Positions 55,962 through 63,944 of a DNA stretch of 64,000 nucleotides are shown piece by piece; positions within the stretch are counted from its first letter, which is position 1, and the number at the start of each line of letters is the position of its first letter. The stretch comes from an uncultured bacterium (GTDB taxonomy: Bacteria > Cyanobacteriota > Vampirovibrionia > Gastranaerophilales > Gastranaerophilaceae): contig CACYOO010000007.1 of assembly GCA_902776035.1 (NCBI GenBank), positions 62,001 to 126,000 on the forward strand. Direction: 5' to 3'. A program made the position numbers and the translations under genes. Under the pieces are notes generated by a model that did no database searches, was not told where the DNA came from, and was given only the letters and a program-made list of their open reading frames with translations.

Positions 55962-56664
55962 TTTTTGCTTCCTCTTGTTTTAACAATGCTTTAAAAATAT
56001 CTATATCGTCTTGCGTTGTTATTTTAAGGTTCTTTTCGGAACCGACAGAAAAATATATTTCTTTTCCAAGTTCTATCATAAGAGTACAGCTTGCAACAGA
56101 ATTAGTTATACCGAGTTCTTTTGCTTTTTTATGTGCTTCTATTAAATCTTTTAAGAAAAAACCATGTGGCGTTTGAGTCCTTTTCAATTTTTCTCTCGGA
56201 TATGATTTGTTTGAAGAAATGCCGTCTTCCGTTTCAAGCATTGCTTCTTGACAAGGAATACATGCAATTGCATTTCCTCTTTTTTTTGTAACAGCAAGAC
56301 AGTCTGATATAATATCCTTTGATAGCATTGGACGATTACCGTCATGCACCATTACAATAGAATCACTGCTATAATACTTTTCAAGTTCAAATATACCGTT
56401 TTTGATTGATTCTTGTCCAACGTTACCGGCTTGTACAATATGTTTTAATTTTGTAATTTCATATTGCTTTGCATAACTTTCAAGAATATTTTCCCATCCA
56501 TTTAAACAAACAACCGCAATAACATCAACTGATGGATGATTTTGAAATTTTTCCATTGTATAAGCTATAATCGGTTTATCAAAAACAGACATAAATTGTT
56601 TTGGAACAGCATGCTGCATCCTCGTACTCATTCCGCCTGCTATAATTAATCCTATATTTGTCAT
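55951..56664 (-). CDS. Cytidylyltransferase, TarI/IspD family
   Basis: 237 residues. CTP-binding IIAGGMSTRM...PKQF, active-site VMVHDGNRPML (Asp-x-x-Arg-Pro) and LKITTQDDIDIFK. IspD makes CDP-methylerythritol; TarI makes CDP-ribitol. Its place at the head of a glycan operon with two CDP-polyol transferase-type enzymes favours a TarI-like role, making a CDP-activated polyol. AAAGGA precedes the ATG and a promoter lies just upstream. Confidence 0.82.
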   Translation of the reverse strand: MTNIGLIIAGGMSTRMQHAVPKQFMSVFDKPIIAYTMEKFQNHPSVDVIAVVCLNGWENILESYAKQYEITKLKHIVQAGNVGQESIKNGIFELEKYYSSDSIVMVHDGNRPMLSKDIISDCLAVTKKRGNAIACIPCQEAMLETEDGISSNKSYPREKLKRTQTPHGFFLKDLIEAHKKAKELGITNSVASCTLMIELGKEIYFSVGSEKNLKITTQDDIDIFKALLKQEEAKNVY

Positions 56665-56694
56665 TTGCCAATTCCTTTAAATACATTTTATGCA

Positions 56695-56724
56695 ATGATA
56701 GTATACGAATGTCTTATTTGTCAA
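56695..56724 (-). promoter_or_regulatory. Promoter of the surface-polymer operon
   Basis: Minus-strand TTGACA, 18-bp spacer, TATCAT; about 31 nt from the cytidylyltransferase ATG. Confidence 0.65.
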
Positions 56725-56797
56725 GAAAAAGATATGAATATAAGTTGGTTATTAAGTTACATAAAAACTTCGAGTAAATCTATATATTTTTCATTAA

Positions 56798-56827
56798 AAA
56801 AGGAACTTGTTTTAACAAGTTCCTTTT
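56798..56827 (-). terminator. Terminator after tRNA-Pro
   Basis: A 14-bp stem (AAAAGGAACTTGTT and its complement) with a 2-nt loop and T run on the minus strand, directly after tRNA-Pro. Confidence 0.85.
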
Positions 56828-56830
56828 AAA

Positions 56831-56906
56831 TGGTCGGGATGACACGGTTCGAACGTGCGACCCCTTCGTCCCAAGCGAAGTGCGCTACCAGCTGCGCTAC
56901 ATCCCG
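56831..56906 (-). tRNA. tRNA-Pro (TGG)
   Basis: Acceptor CGGGATG/CATCCCG, discriminator A and encoded CCA. Anticodon stem CTTCG/CGAAG with loop CTTGGGA gives TGG. D arm GCGC/GCGC, T loop TTCGAAC. The 5' leader consists of tandem partial copies of the tRNA start. Confidence 0.94.
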
Positions 56907-57111
56907 ATATTCAATTATACTTCACAAAACTTTCGTTTTGCTCAGGTGCGCTACCCCTCTCACAAAAACGATACTTAATCGTTTTTGTTCGGCAGAGTGC
57001 TACATCCCGATATTCAATTATACTTCACAAAACTTTCGTTTTGCTCAGGTGCGCCACCCCCTCTCACAAAAACGATACTTAATCACTTTTGTTCGGCAGA
57101 GTGCTACATCC
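56898..57111. repeat. Tandem 103/104-bp repeats made of tRNA-Pro fragments
   Basis: Two copies (56898-57000 and 57001-57104) plus a 7-bp third start. On the minus strand each copy starts with the tRNA 5' end (CGGGATGTAGC, partly), holds a CAAAAC/GTTTTG hairpin, an AAAACGAT.../ATCGTTTT hairpin and a GGTAGCGCAC-like D-arm fragment. They lie in the leader of tRNA-Pro. Confidence 0.85.
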
Positions 57112-57196
57112 AAACGATGTACTAACGCTGATACAAAAATTCTACAATAAAGATTTTATAACGTCAAGAAAATATTATTTATATTAATAATTTATT

Positions 57197-58102
57197 TTAA
57201 TCTTCGTAAAATTCATACTGCTGTGTGTTTGTATTTATATCTGTTTTACTTGTTGCAGAGTGAATTAAAGTTTTTGCAAAATCTGACATATTATTTATTG
57301 TATATGTATTTCCTCCTGTTATAGAGCTTAAGCATGTTAAATTTCCGGCATATCTGCCTGTTATTACAACATCAATTCTTATATCTTTTCTTTTTTGCAT
57401 AAGTTGTTTTGCAAACTCACAAGGATTACCTCCGCAATTTTCTCCGCCATCTGTTATTAAAACTATCTTTTTAGGAATATTTACGGAAAACTTTGCAAAA
57501 TCCTCATTTACTGCTCTGTCAAGTCCGTAAACAAGTGGTGTTGAACCACCAATCCCTACAGAATTCATGCCTGCAAGCAAGCTTGAAGAATTTGCATTCA
57601 TGATAGGTGTAACTGAAGCTGTTGCACTACAATAACCGCTTGTATTTCCTAAGTAATTTTTATCTTTAGTAACAGCTACATATTTTCCATTCTTTTTTAC
57701 AATTTTGGAAAGTTCCGCTATTTCAGATTTAGATTTATTATTTCCGTTACTCTGACCAAAAACTCTAAATCCCACCTGAACATTTGAAGGTATCTGTGAA
57801 ACTACATAAGTCATTGTTCGTTTAGCTTCATCAATCCAACCGGACATGCTTCCTGAATAGTCCATTACTATATCTATTGCATAAGATTGCTCTCCATTAT
57901 TTACGGTTTTATTTGATACATAGGAATTTGAATTATATATATTGTAATAATTTTGCTGATTTATTTTTTGAGGTGAAACGATTACATTACCTGTATTTGT
58001 TTTTACTGAACCGTTTGTTCCTACCTTATATTTTGCAGCATAAGCAGTACAAAAAGTGAATGATAATATCAACGTACAAATAATATAAAAAATCTTTTTC
58101 AT
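57197..58102 (-). CDS. Exported VWA-domain protein
   Basis: 301 residues with a signal peptide (MKKIFYIICTLILSFTFCTA, cleavage at AYA). The von Willebrand A domain begins at about residue 75 with the metal-ion adhesion motif DIVMDYSGSMSG (DxSxS) and contains ITDGGENCGG. It would bind a protein ligand in the periplasm or on the surface through a divalent cation. It ends 6 bp after the receiver-protein gene, so the pair forms an operon. Confidence 0.88.
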   Translation of the reverse strand: MKKIFYIICTLILSFTFCTAYAAKYKVGTNGSVKTNTGNVIVSPQKINQQNYYNIYNSNSYVSNKTVNNGEQSYAIDIVMDYSGSMSGWIDEAKRTMTYVVSQIPSNVQVGFRVFGQSNGNNKSKSEIAELSKIVKKNGKYVAVTKDKNYLGNTSGYCSATASVTPIMNANSSSLLAGMNSVGIGGSTPLVYGLDRAVNEDFAKFSVNIPKKIVLITDGGENCGGNPCEFAKQLMQKRKDIRIDVVITGRYAGNLTCLSSITGGNTYTINNMSDFAKTLIHSATSKTDINTNTQQYEFYED

Positions 58103-58107
58103 ATTTG

Positions 58108-58854
58108 CTACCCTAAATACGAATTTACAAGTTCATTGATGCTTTTTTGCCAATCTTCAACTTTTTCTACATAAAAAGCAGCACCTCTTTTTTCACATTC
58201 TATTTTATGTTCTTTTTTAGATGATGCAGACATTATACCTATTAATGTTGTATCATTTCTTGATTTTGATATTTTTTTTAGTTCGTCAAGCAGAATATAT
58301 CCTTCACGTTCGGTAGGTATAAACAAATCCATTATAACAAATTGATATGAACTATGTTTAAAATATGATATTGCATCATAAACTTCTTTTGCTGTTGTAA
58401 CAGAAAAACCTGACCGTTTAAATAATGTACTGAGTTGATATGTTATAACCCCCAAATCATCTATAACAAGCATCTTTCCTTTTATTAAATTACCGTTGTC
58501 ATCATAGATTTTTTCAGTTGATTTTTGTATTAAACTTGCATCAATAAATTGTGTTGTTTGTTGAGTATAAACTTTAGGAACTTTTTCATCAGCTGATTTT
58601 GCAACATTAGATGAAGATTGAGTTTGTGTGCTACCGGTGTTTGAAGATGCAGGACGTTTATTTGCTAAATCAAGCTTCTTTTTTAATTCTTCAAATTCAT
58701 TTTGCATATTAGAAAAACGTATACTCACTTCATGAAGCTGTTTTTTTAACATTTGTAGTGTTATTTCTTCATTTTCGGGTGGTAACGTATCATTTAATTC
58801 AAATATTTTTTTTACAAAACTTTCATCAAGTTCTAATGTTAATTTATCTTGCAT
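58108..58854 (-). CDS. Coiled-coil protein with C-terminal receiver domain
   Basis: 248 residues from the ATG at 58854 (MQDKLTLEL), which has AAGGA upstream; an earlier ATG at 58893 is unsupported. A helical N-terminus and coiled coil (about 25-65) lead through a Ser/Thr/Gln linker to a receiver domain at about 128-248 with LVIDDLGVITYQL, phosphoacceptor Asp in FVIMDLFIPTEREG, and a Lys in FYVEKVED. No effector domain. Cotranscribed with the VWA gene. Kinase unknown. Confidence 0.8.
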   Translation of the reverse strand: MQDKLTLELDESFVKKIFELNDTLPPENEEITLQMLKKQLHEVSIRFSNMQNEFEELKKKLDLANKRPASSNTGSTQTQSSSNVAKSADEKVPKVYTQQTTQFIDASLIQKSTEKIYDDNGNLIKGKMLVIDDLGVITYQLSTLFKRSGFSVTTAKEVYDAISYFKHSSYQFVIMDLFIPTEREGYILLDELKKISKSRNDTTLIGIMSASSKKEHKIECEKRGAAFYVEKVEDWQKSINELVNSYLG

Positions 58855-58994
58855 GTTATTAATCCTTAAATATATTCTACCATTATAATTCATTTTTGTA
58901 AAAATTTAAATAAATTTTTATAAAAAGGCAATTTTTTTGAGCAAAATGTTTTTATATAAGTGTTAGGTTATAATAATTTTGGTAAGGAGAATAC

Positions 58995-59135
58995 ATGTTT
59001 AGTGATGAGTTTATGCGTTTTTTAATTAATTATCAGCAACCGGAAACTCCAAAAAATATTCGAGAATATAAAAATTTTGATATGCCAAGAGGCACAAAGA
59101 AGCTAGCGAAAGTTTTTGTTACAGTAAGGCAGTAA
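58995..59135 (+). CDS. Small protein (46 aa)
   Basis: Starts MFSDEFMRFLINYQQPETPK and ends VFVTVRQ; basic C-terminus, no cysteines or signal peptide. A strong AAGGAG 5 nt before the ATG and a TATAAT at 58969-58974 support expression. Family not recognised. Confidence 0.55.
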   Translation: MFSDEFMRFLINYQQPETPKNIREYKNFDMPRGTKKLAKVFVTVRQ

Positions 59136-59397
59136 ACTATTATTATTAAAATAAATAAAATTTTTTGATAAATTCCAAATATTTTTTATTATTTCTAAAC
59201 ATATCTTATTTTTTTAAATGTACAAAGATGTAATTGATCACAAGATACGGCAACATTGGATATAAAACTTAATTTATAAAAAAATATAAAAATTGATAAT
59301 GGGCGTTCTATCTATTACAAATTTAAGAAATATTGTTTGTTATTAAATAATTTACATAAACTTGTGTTTGAACGTCATATAAAATAATTATTATTTG
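59136..59397. other. AT-rich intergenic region
   Basis: About 260 bp of A/T-rich DNA after the small ORF. I see no ORF, tRNA or strong terminator. Confidence 0.3.
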
Positions 59398-59426
59398 TTT
59401 ACAACTGTTATGTTTTGAACTATAAT
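59398..59426 (+). promoter_or_regulatory. Promoter of the third membrane glycosyltransferase
   Basis: TTTACA, a 17-bp spacer and a perfect TATAAT, 36 nt before the ATG. Confidence 0.72.
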
Positions 59427-59462
59427 CATTACTAAGTAATAGTTGAAAAGAAATCGATATAT

Positions 59463-60929
59463 ATGAGTAATATAAAGCAAGAACAAAAATTGTTTTTCTT
59501 TTTTTTGTTTATACATTTGTTGGTATGGTCGTCTATTGGATTAATAAGATCAGTTTTACCGACAGATGCTCTTGAGTGTATATATTGGGGTTCATTACAC
59601 GATTTTGGAACTCCAAAACACCCTCCTTTAGCCGGTTGGTTGAGTTATATTACATATTTACCATTCAAGACTGATTTTGTTATTTATTTATTAAGCCAAA
59701 TATTTATTATTACAGGACTTATATATGTATATCGAATTGCAAAAATATTTCTTGATGATAATTCTGCAATGTTATCGGTTATAATGCTTGAGGGATGTTG
59801 GGTATACTCTTATATAACAGGTTATTACGGTTTTAATCCGGATGTGGTTCTTTTATGTTTATTACCTGTTATTACATTTTATTTTTATAGCTGTATGCAT
59901 AATAATAGACTGAAAGATTGGGTAGCATTAGGTTTAACCGTTGGTTTATCATTTCTGAATAAGTATCAAACCGGCTTTGTTATTATAGCAATGGCAGTTT
60001 ATGCTTTTTTATATAAAAAAGAAACTTTTAAAAATAAATTTTTTTATTTATCTATTATAATTGCATTTCTTGTATTTTTACCTCATCTTTTATGGTTGTT
60101 TAAATATGATTTTTTTTCGTTTTCTTACTTTGAAAATGAATTATCTTCAGTAAGCTGGTATAACCATTTAACTGCACCTATGCAATTTATAATTATGCAA
60201 ATATCTTTAATTGCAGGTACTATTATTCTCTTTATGTTTGCGAAATGGAAAGCAAAATCTGTATATAAATTTAATGATAATTATAAAAATAATGAACTGA
60301 TGTTCTTATTATTAAATGGATGTATTCCAATAATCCTACATTTAATAATGGGTATTATTGAAGGTGGTACAGTGAGAGGACGTTGGGGGTTTGAGTTCTG
60401 GTATTTATTTAGTATTACTTTATTGTATATATTTCCAATGAAAGTTACTAAAGAAGTTTTTATTTCAACAACTAAACTTGCATTTGGTGTTATGTTTATA
60501 ATTTTCTTATCGCTTGGAACACTTCTTGCTGTTGAAAAGAATTATAGAAGCAGATATCCGGTGAAACAAGTCTTTTACGATATAAAAACTATATGGGCAA
60601 ATCAAGTAAATACTCCTTTAAAGTATGTCGGAGGATATATAGAGTGGACATTACCTTTAACAATATATGGTGATACTCATCCTAAATGTATATTAGACAC
60701 TTTCAATTATAAAAATATTTGGATTAATCAAGAAGATTTAAAGCAATCAGGTATATTTATTATTGACCGAACTGTTCATCAAGTTATTGCTCAAACAAAA
60801 AAATCTTGTCCATATCTGGATGAAAATTATAAAATAAAACCAATTGAATATAAGTTTACACTAACTAATGCACTTAATATGCCACGTGAATATACGGTGT
60901 ATTATGTTATAATTCCACCAATAAAATAA
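59463..60929 (+). CDS. Membrane glycosyltransferase, PMT_2/ArnT-like
   Basis: 488 residues with about 11 hydrophobic helices. The first periplasmic loop has LPTDALECIYWG and TPKHPPLAGWL; the acidic residues and HPPL motif are typical of lipid-linked-sugar glycosyltransferases (ArnT/GT39/GT83). A C-terminal soluble domain of about 130 residues follows the last helix. It has its own promoter and is not in an operon. Third enzyme of this class in the window, with the genes ending at 977 and 21122. Confidence 0.8.
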   Translation: MSNIKQEQKLFFFFLFIHLLVWSSIGLIRSVLPTDALECIYWGSLHDFGTPKHPPLAGWLSYITYLPFKTDFVIYLLSQIFIITGLIYVYRIAKIFLDDNSAMLSVIMLEGCWVYSYITGYYGFNPDVVLLCLLPVITFYFYSCMHNNRLKDWVALGLTVGLSFLNKYQTGFVIIAMAVYAFLYKKETFKNKFFYLSIIIAFLVFLPHLLWLFKYDFFSFSYFENELSSVSWYNHLTAPMQFIIMQISLIAGTIILFMFAKWKAKSVYKFNDNYKNNELMFLLLNGCIPIILHLIMGIIEGGTVRGRWGFEFWYLFSITLLYIFPMKVTKEVFISTTKLAFGVMFIIFLSLGTLLAVEKNYRSRYPVKQVFYDIKTIWANQVNTPLKYVGGYIEWTLPLTIYGDTHPKCILDTFNYKNIWINQEDLKQSGIFIIDRTVHQVIAQTKKSCPYLDENYKIKPIEYKFTLTNALNMPREYTVYYVIIPPIK

Positions 60930-61015
60930 AATTTATTTTGTTAATTTTGGTATATTAAAACAATTTATTTATCGATAGAGTTTAATGTTGAAAAAGTAAT
61001 TTTTTGCAATGATAC

Positions 61016-62785
61016 TTATTTATTTCTTTCGAAAAACTTTGCTATTTCTTTATGAGAAATTACTTTTGAAATAGGACGACCGTGAGGGCAGGTGTATGGT
61101 TTTTGACACTTTCTCCATCTTTTTATTAATTCCTGCATTTGAAACATTGTTAACGGTTGTCCTGCTTTAATTGCAGATTTGCAAGAGCTGGTTATTAATA
61201 TATGTTCTTCTAAACCTGCAATATCTCCATGTAAATTTTTTAAGATGTCAGATAAAATCTCTCGTGTATCAACTTTTGAAAGTAATTGTGGAACCTTTTT
61301 AAATGTTACTTCTGTTTCATTTAAAACTTCTATGTCAAAACCAAAATGTAAAAATTTATCTTTGCTTTCAGCTATCATTTGGGATTCTTCAGGAGAAACT
61401 TCTATTATATCTGATACAAATAAAATTTGGGATGCAATTTCATGTTGTGTTTTTAATTTTTCGTATATATATCTTTCATCTGCGATATGTTGGTCGACAA
61501 TCTCAAGCCCCTCGTCTTTTTCTATTAATATATATGTATTTTTGTATTGACCTATTATTTTTTCTTCATCAGTAGTATTTTCTATATTTAATGTGTTTGA
61601 AACTATCGTTCTTTGAATATTATGTTGAGTTGTACTTGTTATTTTTGAGTAGTTTGTATTTTTATCTGAAACTGTTGTTAACGGTTTCTCTACTACCTCT
61701 TTTAGTGGAGTAATGTATGTATTTAAATCACTGATAAATGCCGGCTCATTAAAATTGCTTGTATTTATTGGCACTATTTTTTCAGAATGGCTGGAATTAT
61801 CTTTAAATGAAAGAGCAGAATTTACAGCGGTGTATATAAAATTAAAAATTTGATTAGTATTTTTATAACGAACTTCTTTCTTACTTGGATGAACATTAAC
61901 ATCTACATCTGATGCAGGAATTTCTAAATTAAGTGCAACAAAAGGATATTTACCTTTCCCCATGAGGTTTTTGTATGCAGTATCAATAGCTTTTTGAAAA
62001 ACTTGGCATTTTACTATTCTTGAATTAATAAATATATTATACTTTTTACTTGAACGAGAATAATCAGGTGTTGTAATATAGCCTGTGATATTTAAATTAG
62101 AAATTTTATCTGAACGTGAAACTTCTCTTAAATGGTTGAATGTATCCAGTGAAAACAAATCTTTTACTGTATTTTTCATATTGCCCATACCATTTGTCTT
62201 TATTAATGTTTTTCCGTCATTTTTGAGTTCAAATTTAATATTTGTATTTATTATTGCTAAAGACTGTATTAACTCATGAATATATGCTATTTCTGTTTTT
62301 GGACTTCTTAAAAATTTTAATCTTGCAGGTATGTTATAAAACAAATCCTGTATATCCATAATTGTTCCATCAGCACAGCCGAATTTTGTAACTTTTACAT
62401 CGGAATCTTTGCTTTCTACTTTTACACCAAATTCACTGTCTTTTGTTTTGGTTGTGCAAGTTACTTTTGAAACGGATATAATACTAGAAAGTGCCTCTCC
62501 TCTAAAACCTAGTGTATGTATGTTATACAAATCATCAGAGTTTTCGATTTTACTTGTTGCGTGTTTAGAAAATGCAAGCTCAATATCATCTGCATAAATA
62601 CCTGAACCATTGTCTGCAACTCGAATATTTCTACAGTTGTTAGAAATTTCTATATATATCTTATCAGAATTTGCATCTATTGAATTTTCGACAAGTTCTT
62701 TTACAACAGATACTGGACGTTCAATAACTTCTCCGGCAGCTATTTGATTTATTAAATTTGTTGATAGTTGTTTTATTCTTTTCAT
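61016..62785 (-). CDS. mutL: DNA mismatch repair protein MutL
   Basis: 589 residues. GHKL ATPase N-terminus: NQIAAGEVIERPVSVVKELV, DNGSGI, TLGFRGEALSSI. The C-terminal dimerisation domain keeps the endonuclease pattern as DQHIADERYIYE (A to I in DQHA) and CPHGRP, so it is probably the nicking type found in bacteria without MutH. A low-complexity Ser/Thr/Asn linker (about 330-400) joins the halves. Its partner mutS is not in the window. Confidence 0.96.
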   Translation of the reverse strand: MKRIKQLSTNLINQIAAGEVIERPVSVVKELVENSIDANSDKIYIEISNNCRNIRVADNGSGIYADDIELAFSKHATSKIENSDDLYNIHTLGFRGEALSSIISVSKVTCTTKTKDSEFGVKVESKDSDVKVTKFGCADGTIMDIQDLFYNIPARLKFLRSPKTEIAYIHELIQSLAIINTNIKFELKNDGKTLIKTNGMGNMKNTVKDLFSLDTFNHLREVSRSDKISNLNITGYITTPDYSRSSKKYNIFINSRIVKCQVFQKAIDTAYKNLMGKGKYPFVALNLEIPASDVDVNVHPSKKEVRYKNTNQIFNFIYTAVNSALSFKDNSSHSEKIVPINTSNFNEPAFISDLNTYITPLKEVVEKPLTTVSDKNTNYSKITSTTQHNIQRTIVSNTLNIENTTDEEKIIGQYKNTYILIEKDEGLEIVDQHIADERYIYEKLKTQHEIASQILFVSDIIEVSPEESQMIAESKDKFLHFGFDIEVLNETEVTFKKVPQLLSKVDTREILSDILKNLHGDIAGLEEHILITSSCKSAIKAGQPLTMFQMQELIKRWRKCQKPYTCPHGRPISKVISHKEIAKFFERNK

Positions 62786-63056
62786 AAATAAATTTTACAA
62801 TAAATATAATTGTAAATGAAGTTTCTTATAAAATTTACAAAATAAAAAGAGGTCGTTTCTTTGAACAACCTCTGTCCGTTTAAATAAGAAGAGAGAGCTT
62901 TATATTATTATATAAATAATTATGCAATAAATTATTGCTTTTAGCAAGAATTATTTTAACTTATGTAACGAGATATTAAATATAAAAAACTAGAATTAAA
63001 ATAATTGTGTTATTATAAATGTGTAAAAAGTATAAAATAATATAAGGAGAAGTGCC

Positions 63057-63626
63057 ATTACAGGAGAGGAAACAAGAAACGTTCAAAAGAAAGATAACAA
63101 TAAATATAAAGTATTGATGAATGAACGAATAAAAGTAAAAGAAGTGCGTCTTATAGGAGCAGATGGAGTTAATCATGGTGTTGTTCCAACATCTGAGGCA
63201 ATGCAAATGGCAGAAGAAGCTGATTTGGATTTGGTATTAATTAATCCAACACAAACCCCACCTGTTGCTAAAATTCTTAATTACGGTAAGTATAAGTATG
63301 AAGTTGAAAAAAGAGCAAAAGAAGCTAAAAAGAAACAACGTACCGTAGAAATAAAAGAAATAAAAATAAGATATAAGATAGATACACATGATTATCTTGT
63401 TAGAATAAATAATATTAAAAAGTTTATATCGCAAGGAAATAAAGTAAAAATAGTTGTTATGTTAAGAGGTAGAGAAATGCAGCATTCTCAGCTGGCATTT
63501 GATTTGGCAAATAAATTTGTGGAAGATTTAAAAGAAATAGCAGCAATCGAAAAAAGACCTCAAATGGAAGGCAGAAATGTATCCTTAGTTATAGGGCCTT
63601 TCGCTGATAACAATAAAAAAGCTTGA
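63057..63626 (+). CDS. infC: Translation initiation factor IF-3 (ATT start)
   Basis: The family core starts NERIKVKEVRLIGADGVNHG and includes PPVAKILNYGKYKYE and RGREMQHSQLAFDLA. The first ATG (63117) lacks a ribosome-binding site and would remove the N-terminal stretch. AAGGAG stands 7 nt before an in-frame ATT at 63057, giving 189 residues. ATT is the known rare start of infC in many bacteria, where IF-3 discriminates against it and so represses its own synthesis. rpmI and rplT do not follow; tRNA-Phe does. Confidence 0.9.
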   Translation: MTGEETRNVQKKDNNKYKVLMNERIKVKEVRLIGADGVNHGVVPTSEAMQMAEEADLDLVLINPTQTPPVAKILNYGKYKYEVEKRAKEAKKKQRTVEIKEIKIRYKIDTHDYLVRINNIKKFISQGNKVKIVVMLRGREMQHSQLAFDLANKFVEDLKEIAAIEKRPQMEGRNVSLVIGPFADNNKKA

Positions 63627-63679
63627 CGATTAAAATTTATATAATAAAATGTATATATGAACACGGAAGTTTGTGTTAT

Positions 63680-63769
63680 GCCGCAATAGCTCCTCGGTGA
63701 GCGAAGCGGAACCGGAGTCAGATTCGTAGAGCTTGCTCTACCAACTCCAATAAAAACAGAATAAAATAT
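63680..63769 (+). repeat. tRNA-Phe leader containing tRNA fragments
   Basis: GCCGCAATAGCTC at 63680-63692 is an exact copy of the tRNA-Phe 5' end. Further on, GTAGAGC-TT-GCTCTAC is a palindrome that continues into CCAACT, the reverse complement of the tRNA D arm (AGTTGGTAGAGC). So both a direct and an inverted tRNA-Phe fragment precede the gene. Confidence 0.8.
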
Positions 63770-63845
63770 GCCGCAATAGCTCAGTTGGTAGAGCAAGGGA
63801 CTGAAAATCCCTGTGTCCTTGGTTCAATTCCGAGTTGCGGCACCA
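63770..63845 (+). tRNA. tRNA-Phe (GAA)
   Basis: Acceptor GCCGCAA/TTGCGGC, discriminator A, encoded CCA. Anticodon stem AGGGA/TCCCT with loop CTGAAAA gives GAA. D arm GCTC/GAGC, T loop TTCAATT. Confidence 0.95.
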
Positions 63846-63850
63846 CTTTT

Positions 63851-63876
63851 AAAAGACACTATTGATAGTGTCTTTT
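63851..63876 (+). terminator. Terminator after tRNA-Phe
   Basis: An 11-bp stem (AAAAGACACTA and its complement), TTGA loop and T run, directly after the tRNA CCA end. Confidence 0.9.
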
Positions 63877-63944
63877 TTGTTTTGAATTTTTTACAAGTGA
63901 ACCTTAACTCGGAAGTTGTGTCAAGCACAAGCTATTCAAAACTC

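Noticed and set aside
56907-57111. CRISPR-like array
   Set aside because: Only two full units of about 103 bp, no short repeat/spacer alternation and no cas genes.
56830-57150. Plus-strand ORFs across tRNA-Pro and the repeats
   Set aside because: They translate antisense tRNA and its duplicated leader, so the frame is a by-product of the 103/104-bp repeat.
62846-62876. Terminator-like hairpin (AGAGGT...ACCTCT) upstream of infC
   Set aside because: It has a C-A mismatch in the stem and no T run on either strand; it may be leader structure but cannot be called.
63560-63796. Minus-strand ORF over the end of infC and tRNA-Phe leader
   Set aside because: It overlaps infC and tRNA sequence and has no family resemblance or ribosome-binding site.
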